From contig BTRK01000006.1 in NCBI GenBank assembly GCA_036245805.1, positions 20,926,365-20,990,364 on the forward strand: DNA of 64,000 bases, read 5' to 3'. The stretch comes from Pristionchus mayeri. Lineage: Eukaryota; Nematoda; Chromadorea; Rhabditida; Neodiplogasteridae. The position numbers were made by a program, and so were the translations under genes. Below the pieces are notes generated by a model, which had not been told where the DNA came from, did no database searches, and worked only from the letters and a program-made list of their open reading frames with translations. Numbering within the stretch: position 1 is the stretch's first letter; each line of letters begins with the position of its first letter. Shown piece after piece: positions 34,388-44,835 of the stretch.

Positions 34388-37300
34388 GGAAAGTAAGTGA
34401 TATTTCGATTTCAGGATGAATTCGACTCTCTTTGTCATCCAAGCGCCAATAGGCACGAGTCTCGAGACGACTCCGCCGAAGGTCAGCTAATTTATTTCAT
34501 TATTTTACCATTTTTATTTGATTTACGTTTATTAACTTGGAGCTCGAGTTCCACTATGAACCCTACATGTTGAACCTGTAAGATCGCAACAAATCAATAT
34601 TTATCATGCCATACGGTTATCACAAGTTCACAAGCTGTGGTAATTATTAAACGGGGTATCATAAGCTATTTAACAAAACAGGAAAAAAAACTATGAAGGA
34701 GTGTTAAACGTATTTCGACCTCAGTGTGAGGAGAGTCAACTCTCTTGTATCATAACACATAAGTAATTATTCGTCTTTCGTTGCGCCGCCGAGCGTAGAT
34801 AAAATATAAAATAAATATCATGCATTGTTATCGGTATCCCTGTTTTTTTAATTGCTCCGATCATTTATGTGATCCATGGAATGTTCCTTTTCTGTTTTGT
34901 TATTAATCTCTCCCATTATCACAGGCCACGTATGTCAACTACGATCCGACTTCAACCTTGTCCCTCAAGTCGCAAAGCGGGCCAGCAACCGTATTCATGG
35001 TGTCGAAGTGAGTGCTCTCTGATTCACTGAGGAACAAATTACGAACAAAATGTTTTTTGCGATTTCGATCACAAACATTTTGTCGGTGAGTATTGCTGCC
35101 ATAATTAAGAAGACTAGATCAACATACCGTGTCAATTTTTTTTAGATTGGTTTGACGCTCTTTGCGAGCTCTATCACAATACGATAGTTCTAATTATTAC
35201 TCGAAAAACGGATCATTATCATTTTCTTTTTGTATAGGGGATATCATTTATATAATGTATATTTCTGCTAACAATAGGGAGGAGCACTTGATGGAACGAA
35301 CGGGCATGCGAATGAATGCTCATCACCACATGATGATGGATGAAGAAGCAGAGACCAGCTCGCGATACCAGGTATTGCTCATTGTCGAAAGTAAATCGCC
35401 CACTACGGAAAACGGCATCGCCATGCCATTCCTTGCATAATCCTTTCATCATAGATCGAAAAGTATGTAGGTACCGGCATGTCAAATACGTACCCTCCAT
35501 TAGCAACCACTTCGAATAATCTTCATCACATTATCGGCCCGTAGAATAAATAAGTAAAAACGTGGTCTCGTTCTGGCAAAACATGTAGCCGCTGAGAAAA
35601 ACCTGCTGCAGTCTCAAAATTCGATTTCACTTTATGATTCGCGTGCAGGCTTATTTTCTCCGGCGATTAGCAAAAGATGAGAATTGATACGCCGTTGGTT
35701 AGAGCGCATCGAGAATAGTCAGAATCAGGAAAAAGCGGCACGTTTTTCCCAAAAAGAAAATTCTTACAAATTTCAAACTATTTGCGCAGCATGATTTTTC
35801 GATCTATACCGTTCATTATTCAATTTGTATGACGAATTACGAATTTATTTTTTGTTTGTGAATTTCGTTGTGTGCCTGCAATGGAAATAAATTATGAGTG
35901 CGGAAATATCTGTGAAAATATGATTTAAGAGACCCTCCACCAGAGACCGTAACAGGGTCACGTATGACCAAAAATTTGATAATTCCCGTAAATTTTTTTG
36001 AAGTGTAGGCCCCGAGTGCTGATTGACGGCCGCAATAACTAAGGCTGGGGGTCAATTTTAGAAAAGTTTCGGGTAGCTCCCATTTTTGGGGTCGAAAAAG
36101 TCGATATAGCAGAATGAAGTGAAACATAAATTTTCTGATGTAGTTTTACGTGTAGAGACCAAATGTTGACATCAAAATGCTGTAAAATGTAAAATAACAA
36201 AGTGTCGCCAAAAAAACTGTTTCTGTGCAACTTTTGTGAAATTTTTCGAAAATTTCCAATTTCGTGTGCATAAATACGATGCGATTTTTGAAATCTAAGT
36301 ATGAAAAAAATCACACGATAAAATCAGATTTTAAAAAATGATGATTTTTGACATATGACGTCCCCAAGTCCGATTTTGTGGGGAAATTGCCAAATACGCC
36401 GACATACCGAAACCGAACTTTTTACCGCCTACGTCTCTAATAGTTCGAAAGCACTTCAGAATGTCTAAATTGATTATAATCATTATATTTCCACGTCGTC
36501 AGAGCATAACACACACAAAATTTATAATCTAATTTTTTAGGGTTCAGGAAAAACGAAAAAAGTCGAAATCGCAAAATCGTGGGCTGAAGATGTTTTTTTG
36601 ATGTATTTTCACTCGTAGAAACCGAATTTTCATAAGACTCCGCTCGAAAAAATGTTTTAATGTTGTTACGATTTTTCAAACTTTTTGTATTTAAAAAATT
36701 CGAATTTTGGACTTTTTTCAAAATTCCATTTCTATGAGTTTTCTCTGGATCACATTTTCAGGCTATTAGAAACGTAGGCGGTAACAATTTCGGCTTCTCT
36801 ATGTCAGCGCATTTGACAATTCCCCCCAAATTGTCCAAAATCGCACAAAAGTAGCACAGAAACAGGTTTTTCGACCTCACTTTTTTATTTTACATTTTTC
36901 AGCATTTTGATGTCAACATTCGGTCACTACACGTAAAAATACATCAGAAAATATATGTTTCACTTCATTCTGCTATATCGACTTTTCATACCTCAAAAAT
37001 GTGGCTACCCTAAACTTTTCTAAAATTGACCCCCAGCCTTAGTTATTGCGGCCGTCAATCAGCACTGGGGGACTACACTTCAGAAAAAAAAGTACGGCAG
37101 TTATCTAATGCCATTCCCTTTACAATATTTGGCCATCCGTGCACCCCTGCACAGTTGTTACATTTTCTCATGGAGGGTCTTAAAAAATGTTGTTAAAATT
37201 TTATTCAGTGTAAAATCTTAGGTGTCGATCATAAACTTTAAAACTTTTCAGCAGCCGAAGATGATGTACAGCGTTGGCGATGATCCTGGTCAGATCTTGG

Positions 37301-37657
37301 AGGACGAAGAGGAGATGATGGGAGAAGGAGGAGGAATGGAGAGGAGAAGAGAGATGGATGGAGGAGATGGAATGGATGAAGGAATGGCCATGAGTGGAGG
37401 AGGAGGAATCATCCATAGAAATGGTATCTTGATCTTAATTTCATCGAAAATAGCTTTGGAATCTTTTTTGGAAAATATTATTCTGAGTCACGTGTATATC
37501 TGAATAAATTACAGCAGCAGAGAACCACCTGCTGGACTCGATCGTCGTTCGGAGTCTCTCTCCTCCTCCTTCCGACAAGGATTACTTCTTCAATTCCTTC
37601 TCTAATGAGTCGCTATTGGATGTGTACTACAACGATGATTTTGAAGAAACTTTTTAG
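31555..37657 (+). CDS. efl-1: E2F-family transcription factor (EFL-1-like)
   Basis: Ten exons: 31555-31714, 31952-32106, 32282-32391, 34010-34106, 34190-34320, 34415-34481, 34925-35007, 35278-35371, 37252-37423, 37515-37657. The N terminus is very acidic. The winged-helix DNA-binding domain spans exons 2-4 ([18 protein letters not shown]; the family signature [27 protein letters not shown]). A coiled-coil/dimerisation region with DP follows ([18 protein letters not shown]), then the marked-box region ([27 protein letters not shown]). The C-terminal exons are Met/Gly/Glu-rich and end in an acidic aromatic tail (DDFEETF), in the position of the pocket-protein binding segment. E2F4/5-type proteins repress or activate cell-cycle genes with DP and Rb. 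Three large inverted-repeat elements sit in its introns. Confidence 0.93.
32416..32877. repeat. Foldback element, 0.46 kb, efl-1 intron 3
   Basis: The ends are inverted repeats (AATGGTCGCGAAGTGTCCATCG at the left, its complement at the right). Arms of about 170 bp surround a short centre. The arms contain AAGTGCTCGGATTGAGCA and its complement. There is no coding potential. Confidence 0.85.
32886..33915. repeat. Palindromic element, 1.03 kb, efl-1 intron 3
   Basis: Termini TATGAG(C/G)CCGTTTGCC are inverted and each is flanked by TA, which fits a TA target duplication as in Tc1/mariner-type MITEs. The arms run nearly to the centre, so the same 60-65-codon open frame appears on both strands (32897-33085 plus, 33707-33904 minus). 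This is a by-product of the palindrome, not two genes. Confidence 0.9.
34354..34382 (+). repeat. (TTA)n microsatellite
   Basis: A run of about nine TTA/ATT units in the efl-1 intron between the exons at 34190-34320 and 34415-34481. Confidence 0.9.
35925..37183. repeat. TTAA-flanked palindrome, 1.26 kb, in an efl-1 intron
   Basis: TTAA at 35925-35928 is followed by GAGACCCTCC. At the right end GGAGGGTC runs into TTAA at 37180-37183. The two halves are reverse complements through almost the whole length (for example AATAACTAAGGCTGGGGGTC against GACCCCCAGCCTTAGTTATT), meeting near 36555. The TTAA boundaries recall piggyBac-type target duplications. It carries no transposase and fills most of the intron 35372-37251. 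Confidence 0.9.
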
Positions 37658-37987
37658 AGAGATTTTCACGTGGTGCTGTGCTGATCTAAAAGATCCTTGA
37701 ACGCATTTGTTACTCATTTATTGTAGATTTATATTGCACGTCGCTTTGTCCGTCTTACTCTCTAGTCGTGTCTTTGGTTGGTCGCTTAATTTAGTACAAC
37801 GGTATTTTTTCATTGGTGCAATTGGTTTTTCTTTGCCGACCGTAGTTTAGCAGAGACTGTCTCAGAGTGTATACCTTACTGCTCCCAAATATTCATCTTT
37901 TTATCTTGTCGTATGCTTGCATCCCCTTTTCATATGTTATTAATCGACGTTTAAATTCTGTTTGCAATTCTCCATTGCAGTGTCCAT

Positions 37988-37993
37988 AATAAA
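37988..37993 (+). terminator. Polyadenylation signal of efl-1
   Basis: AATAAA lies 330 bases after the efl-1 stop, followed by a T-rich stretch. The next gene's candidate trans-splice acceptor (TTGTTAG) lies only about 105 bases downstream. Confidence 0.7.
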
Positions 37994-38105
37994 TATTTTT
38001 TTTCAAAACTGAGTTGAGCAACTATTGTGGTCGAGCATACCTGAACTAGTACTTCGCAATGAATTAGCAATATTATTTGTAGATGTGATAATTATTGTTA
38101 GATCG

Positions 38106-39956
38106 ATGGGGTCTCTAGTCGAGAAAACACTTGCTCTTCGTAGAAGAATTGATTGTCTGAATGGAGATGAGGAAAATGGAACGAGAGAGAAAAGCAGAAA
38201 GAGGTTTGTTGCGAGAATGTAATATTGAGAGCGGATTCAAACTCATTGTTGGTAACTATTTATGTTTATTCAGAACTGGGAAAGGGCAGAAGAAGGAAGA
38301 TCAGATCCGAGAGTCATTAAGCAACTCCGTGCGCTCTCTCGTTCAATTCTTCGGATTCCATGGTATTTTTTTGCTTATCACTGATCTGCTCTGGTTTCTT
38401 CCATCCTGTAGGCTGTCAATTCCCCACCAACGGGTCAGAGAACTGGTCTCCACCTGATTGGGGAACTCGTTAGTGGTTTGCCGTTATCAATCAATTGTTG
38501 GGCGCAGTTTGGTCTAGCTACTGGTTAACCAGTTTCCTAACCAGGTGGTGACCACCTCATTGACCATGTCTTTTGAAATCGCCCTTCTTCAGGGTGGAAA
38601 AAATCAGAGCATCCCACTCAATAAGTCGTGCTTCAGATGTCGGTGCGTCGGTGTTGTCCGATCTGACTACGGTAGTCTCGACGAAGCTGGAGGTGATCAC
38701 TCGTCAAATGGCGATCATCGAAAGACGAAAGATTGATCGAATCCCCCAGCCATACAGTGTGAGTAGTACCGTAGTGTGATACACAGTAGAACCAATGGTG
38801 GATCAGAAAACAGCTGTATCTGTATTTCGAATAGTACTTTTATCTACCACTGTAGTAGCATATATTGGAATTTATCTACAGCAGTATGTGGAGTATTTTG
38901 AAATTAATTAGTTCTGAGATATTTTGCGAAATTCCAACCTCTCATGCGAATGTTAATCTTGGTCTTCAATTTCCTCGACCACTTCGTGGAGTTCATTTGC
39001 TTCCAATTTCGGGACTATGCTGTCAGCTTCCTCGTATTCTTCCATAACTACCTCCTCTTGCGCCATGACGAAAAGTTGCCTGAAGCATTTGAGAGACTAT
39101 TATAGACGCGAAGAACACAAACAAACCAACACGAAAACGATCAATCAATTTGAATATTTTTTATTCCCTCTCCAATTTTCGACGCGCCAATTCAACACAA
39201 GAGGCGGAGTCACGAGGCCTCGATAAACATCGAAATTCCGGTTAAATTTTTAAACTTATTTTGCCTACTTTTCTCTCTTTATTTTTCTTTGTTACATCCT
39301 ATAGGAGTAAAACAATAATCTGTACGCAAATTTTATAAAAACAAACAAACGTATTTCCAAGAAATGTGTTTGAATAGTGCGCTAGGTACGGCGCAAAAGT
39401 GAAGCAGTGTGGTGCGCTCTTGGATTCGTCTACTCTCTCGTTCTGTCTAACCGACGGGAGAATATGCGAAATTGAGACATTGATTCCTCTCCTCTCTTCA
39501 GTCTCCCCTGCTGCACGTTCTCAACGTGCACGGCATCCGATCGTACTCTGCCATCGGGGATTACTACGAACGTCACGTGCGAGCCACCTACGAACGGGAG
39601 AAGGAACGAGCCGCCGCCGCGCAGTTGACCAAGAAGAACCAGGTCAGTTCGTGTGAGGGGTGGTGGAGGAAAGTGCGCGGCATCGCGCTGATTGTGAGGG
39701 AGAAGTTGTACGGAGAAGTTGTACGTGATTATGTAGGTGAAGCCAGTGATGAAAAGAGGAGCGAAGAAGGAGGAAGAGGAGCAAGATGAGTTCCTGCAAT
39801 GTCTGGGAGTTGCCGATGTCGTCACTGTTAGTTATATTCATTTGATTGAGACTTTTGATTTTTGTGATCTTTGATCTTCAGGAAGAATTGTGCGAGAATG
39901 ACGAGAACGGGAATGCTCCCGCGAAGAGAAAGAAGAGAAAGGTGAAGAAGATGTGA
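38106..39956 (+). CDS. Unrecognised basic protein downstream of efl-1
   Basis: I do not recognise the family. Start ATG 38106 is preceded by TTGTTAG, a possible spliced-leader acceptor. Exons supported by splice sites and frame: 38106-38203 (MGSLVEKTLALRRRIDCLN), 38269-38370 (EDQIRESLSNSVRSLVQFFG), about 38411-38440, about 38593-38758 (LTTVVSTKLEVITRQMAIIE), 39502-39642 (YSAIGDYYERHVRATYEREK), 39737-39826, and 39882-39956. The protein ends in a nuclear-localisation-like tail (KRKKRKVKKM). The join between the third and fourth exons is unsettled. Alternating helical, charged segments suggest a nuclear protein. The inverted efl-1 fragment lies in the intron 38759-39501. Confidence 0.6.
38963..39388 (-). 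repeat. Inverted partial copy of efl-1 promoter and exon 1
   Basis: Reverse complement of 31231-31658 with very few differences (for example TACCTAGCGCACTATTC at both outer edges). It carries the efl-1 start codon, the first ~34 codons and the E2F-like site, then breaks off in mid-exon. It has no downstream efl-1 exons and lies antisense within an intron of the gene at 38106-39956. Confidence 0.95.
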
Positions 39957-40530
39957 GAGGTACCGTGCCTATTTTTACATTGAGGAGATGACTTGATGGA
40001 TAGAATGACATTTATCATCGAACGCTTACATTAGGAATGAATACAACTGTAAATGTGGTGGTGTGTGGTTAGGGATATATTGGCGAGTGCGATGTGCGAT
40101 GCATTATCGGTGTGGAGAGTCATCACGAATACGGTAGTGTGAGATGTAGAGGAGGAAGTTCGAATCGATGGTGGAATAGGGAAGGATAGATGGAATGGAT
40201 GGACATTGGTATCACGGGATCATTGTTGCTTGAGGGGGAACAGGTCGATCGAATATGAAATATTGAATTTTGATTGAATGGGTGGACGATATCACGGGAT
40301 AGCTGTTGCTTCTGTAAACGGGGAATGGACCATGGTGAGATCAAATCACAGTGACTGTTAAATAAGTTATATATACGAGTAGTGGGAAAATGTGGAAGCG
40401 TTCGATTTTCGGATGGTACAGTTACGGAAATGTACAGTAATATGAAGTTACGGTTGCAATAAGGTATGATAGCTTATTGATTGTGTAATCTGGGTGTACG
40501 GTAGCATGTAGATGCGGTGGTTGCAAGCTT
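39957..40530. other. Intergenic region between convergent genes
   Basis: This is the 3' flank of the plus-strand unknown gene and of the minus-strand receptor gene. A short direct repeat (ATCACGGGATCATTGTTGCTT and ATCACGGGATAGCTGTTGCTT) occurs near 40210-40310. Several TACGGTA-type heptamers are present. No gene was seen. Confidence 0.5.
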
Positions 40531-43500
40531 CTATAGCCCGTCGTTGGAGTTAGAGATTGCTAGAGGCTCGGGCTTGAAGCAATAGCACTCCAGAAGGCGC
40601 ATTGCTGGAATGGAGTAATAATTAGTCTCGTCCCCATTGAAATTCGAATTAAGTACGTCATCACTAGATAACTCGTACCAGTAGGCCTGAGTCGTCGTTT
40701 CATCGATGGAGAGTAGAAGATGTAGAGATAGAAGAGGAGTGCGTGGTGAGTGTAGAGACAAACGTGCGAGAAGAGAGAGAACATTCGCATGAAGAAGCTC
40801 TGCAAAAATTATCAATGATCAGTCGTACAGTATACTCCAATGACTCCTTCCAATAGTTGACTACCATTTATTGTTTTGCTCTGCGTCCTTTTTGAGCGTG
40901 TGAGTGTTTGGGCTTTTTTTTCTATTGGCATTTATCTAAATGTCGCGGACAAAAATATTGTATCTTAATTGGAATCCGAAAATAGATTGAGCAGAATCTG
41001 TGGCTGTTGTTGCTTGCAGATGTGATTACTGTACGATCGAAAATGAGCTAGATAGCTCTTCCCCATGCCCTTCTTCGTTCGTCCCTCACCGATCTGTCCA
41101 CTCCGAATAGATGAGTGGCTGTGCGATACGTGTAATTGGGCACGTTGAGAAGAAGGAACACCCAGGTGACGAGAAGCAGAGAACGAGTCAATTGGAGATC
41201 CGCGAACTTGAGCTGCCCCTTGCCTGCGAGGGTACGGTAGCCTATCGAGGGATTATGACGTTGGGATAAATAAGGACTCTACCATTGCAGAGCTTCTCAA
41301 TTTGTGCGGGAGTTAATAAGGCTATGGCTCTTTGGTTTCCCTCTCTCTCCTTCCTCCACTTACTCTTGGATCTCTGCCGTTGCTCGACGACATATCCGTT
41401 GGAGGGAATCGTGTGATACAGATGGGGATAAGAGAGGGAATTGCGCGTCGTCCTGAAGGAAAGGCGTAAGGCAGGAAATAAAGAGCCCTTCCGTCCACGA
41501 AGGAGCCTCGATTTAGATAGAGCACTCCCACGTGTCGGACGACGTCATGGCAACGAGCAAAGCGATGAGTGAGAATCACGAATGAAAACATTTCGAATAT
41601 AATTTTTCAAATGCAATTTTCGAATATTCGGGAATGCGCTCATCACTGAACGAGTAGTTCTGGCTGGTCAGCATGAACTCTGGCATTAGTATTTATTCGC
41701 CAGAGTCCACAGTGCAAGTGCGATCACAGGTGGCTGGAGCATGGGTGGATCACTTGACTGGGTGGGTCGATACGAGGGTGTGCACCACTGCCACACTGTA
41801 CCTGGTGGTGCCGAAACCGGTGAGAGTGGTCATCCTGGTGAGTGTGGTTTGGCCGCCGCCTCCGCCCCCCGGACACTCGGAGGAGCCAGTGTGGAAGGAA
41901 ACCGAGGGCGAAGTGGGAATTCGCTTGAGGAAACTGCAGAGAGGAGAAGAAGTAAAGAGAGATAGAGACGCTTTATGGAGGACACCACGAGTACGCACGT
42001 CTGCAGTTTGTAGGCCACGAAGCAATTGGAGACCAGGATGATGAGAGAGGGAGCGAGCAGCAGGAAGACTGTCTGCAGAGATCAGAGATCAACTGGGATC
42101 GTATTGAAAAAGTATACCTCGAAAGAGATGAAGAACTGATAGATGCCCTCCCAATCGGGGTGGATGTCGCATTCGCCTGCAGGGATTCATCGTTGCTGTA
42201 CTGGTGGTGTGAACTGACCATGCTTATCGGTGTCTGCGATGAAGAGAATCCAGAAATTGGTGAGGAACCCGATGAAGAGCATCACTTTGATCTGACGAGT
42301 CGCCCTGAATTGGCTTCAAATGCTTCAGATGCCTCGTCTATTCTCATTCTCTAATCGTGGTTCGCTCCACTCCACTTTGCTCCCTCTTGTCAGATTCACC
42401 AGCGGCGTTGCATCGCTAATGACAGGCCTTAGAATAGCCGCTAATATGCACGGTTTTCGGTTCTCTGAATCTCGGTGCTCCCTCGATTTTCGTTCTCCTC
42501 GTTCTGTCAATATCTTTGGCGAAAACATTGGAACCTCCGTCACGAGATGGTATCCAGTTGCCAATTATGCCATCCTTTCCGTTCAACCCCTTCATTTTTT
42601 TCGTCTCCTTTTACTCCTTTTGACTCCTTTTTCATTTACGAGAAAGATCACGCTTGGAAAAATACTTGAGTGAAATTGAACGCTCTAGAGAAGTGTTCTC
42701 TTTCACTATCCATTCCATGCTAATTGGTTGTGTAACCGTGAGAGAGTGTGTGTCTTACGATAGGAAATACAACTCTCTTCGCAGCTTGTTATTCACACTA
42801 CGGGTACAGGGCTCATTCGATAAGTAGCGTCTGATGTTAAGGTGAAAGTCGATGACGTGCTTAAAGTGCAACCTCCCAAGAGCAAAGGGATGATATATAC
42901 TTTAGACCTCTGCCCTAGGAAAGCGTACCAATCAAGGATATTATTTTGTCTCTCGAATCGAGATCAGTCGAATCAATCTCACCGTTGTGCTGTGAGCGCC
43001 CTTTTCTTCTTATGCAGGACGATGAATCTCTCGGCAACCAGGAGAACGATCAACCTCCAATTAATGAATTATATTGCGTCGTACTGTTTACCGAGACCCG
43101 CTCCTCGGGCGAGTGTTCGGGGAACGGAAACGAGAGAGTGTGGACAAACGGGAGATGGCGGTGTTTTACTACTGGTTACCAGATAGAAGAGCACCCCCAT
43201 ATTCGAATCTTCTAATGGTCTCGTATCTGAGAGCAGAAGAAGAGAAAATAATTACTGTGGATCGGCATACTGGAAGAGCCGGTATACATTAGCGAGAAGT
43301 GTGACGCAATGTCTCTATATCGGACTGATTTCTTCGTGGAATAACTCGACCGTGCTACTTTTTCCCATGTCTAGTCAGCCTTTCTACAAACTGCGTGCTC
43401 ATTCCCCCGAGACGTCATAGAATGTGCAAATCTTGTTATTATAAGCGGATTGCCCTCGGCTGCTGAAGGAAATCTCACCAAATTGTGGCGAAGTCGCAGA

Positions 43501-44835
43501 AGTGCGCGAGAAAGTTGAGAAACTGCAAGGCAAAGAGTTCACGGAGTTCCACTCGGATACTCTTGACTACACCTGTCCGTCCAATGGTACTCGAAAGCTT
43601 AGAAAATATGGAAGGAACTCACCTTGCATCCCCATCGACTGCGGTGTATGACGTAGGCCTCGAACCACTCCTGTAATCGGGCATTTGTGAGCGTACTCTT
43701 CTCGAAGCACATGCGGGATCACAGTGATGTAGGGGTATACGGAAGCACAACGGATCATTCAGGGTACACTCGCAGGTTTGGATGCAGGGAGGGGGGACAG
43801 ACACATTGTTAGAACATTCTCGGACCCGAAGCGAATCGTTGATTGACGAGGAAGTGAGAATAACTAGGAGTAAGTATCTGCGTGTTACGTGTAACCGAAC
43901 ATTCGATCTTTTGGAAAGCCGTCTACTGTAATGTTGAAAGGGACGTCCAGAATAGGTTTGATCTTCCCATCTTCGGATGTAGAAGGGAAGAAAGGGGAGT
44001 CAACTAACAAATGTGAGCAAGCAGAATCACGCAACGTACAGGGCGGATATACGAGACCTGCTCAATCCAGAAGACCAATAGAGAGAGGAGGAAGCAAGAG
44101 GACATCGCCGAAAGAGTCACTAGGTACTTGTTGGAGGGAATCTGCCTCAGGGTCCGGTTGTACCTGCAATTACCCTTGCTGGCAATTGCCAACTATCTAT
44201 AATTGCAATCTTTGATATTTTGCCAAGTTCGTTGACAACGACTGATGATTATCATGGGAAGAACTTAGCCGTTCTAAATGCCGAGTCGATTAGATATTGC
44301 TTGAATAAGCAACGCGGTTCTTCCGCGTGATAAGTGCAACTCATGTTCGCTGCTTTGACTAAAGTGTGTGGGATGGGTTGGTTACACTCTAGTGGTTCAT
44401 CACTGGAAGGTATAGTAAGAGAGGAAGTTCACTTGATGAGCATCCATGCGAGGTTGTTCCCGATGAGACCGACGCAGCCACAGATGGGCATGTACCCGAC
44501 ATAGACTGACTGAAAAAAACATTCCTTCGCCCTCGAACACGTTGAAGGCATGTGCCAACCACATCCAACCCCTCCCCCCACTATGCAGCCTAGAACCAGA
44601 AACCAGGAAAGTGGCTGCAGAATAATGAAGTCGAGAAAGGCGTGAGAACTGCACGTAAATAACTATAATCAAGAGCCAGGAGCGAACTCACATCGAACAT
44701 CTTCTGGAAGCTTTCCTCGAAGGGATTCGAATCATTGCTGTCGTTTCTGGCTGAACGAAGCAGTGAGGACGTCGAGGGGAACTCGTCGTCGAAGAGAGTC
44801 ACGTTGTTCAGCATGTCAGCCGGAGGATCCAGCAT
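40531..44835 (-). CDS. Rhodopsin-class neuropeptide receptor (FRPR-like GPCR)
   Basis: Seven-helix receptor on the minus strand. The extracellular N terminus (44692-44835; MLDPPADMLNNVTLFDDEF) has an N-glycosylation site. TM1 is in 44433-44509 (GCVGLIGNNLAWMLI), TM2 in 44040-44163 (FLLSLLVFWIEQV), extracellular loop 1 in 43623-43700 and the start of TM3 in 43479-43522 (CKFLNFLAHFCDFATIW). TM4 is in 42219-42304 (IKVMLFIGFLTNFWILFIA), loop 2 in 42118-42176 and TM5 in 41999-42072 (VFLLLAPSLIILVSNCFVAY). The third loop is in 41802-41933, TM6 in 41090-41223 (SLLLVTWVFLLLNVPNYTY), TM7 in 40679-40799 (HALLFYLYIFYSPSMKRRL) and the tail in 40531-40604 (RLLECYCFKPEP). The exon for the cytoplasmic end of TM3 (DRY region) was not located; 42745-42850 is a weak candidate. 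The TM6-TM7 style suggests the nematode FMRFamide-receptor-like group. Confidence 0.85.

Noticed and set aside
35690..35730. GTTGGTTAGAGCGCATCGAG resembling a tRNA B-box or D-arm
   Set aside because: No acceptor, anticodon or T-arm can be folded around it.
41673..42041. 122-codon plus frame
   Set aside because: It is the shadow of the receptor's TM5/third-loop exons on the other strand, whose frame and splice phases fit a GPCR.
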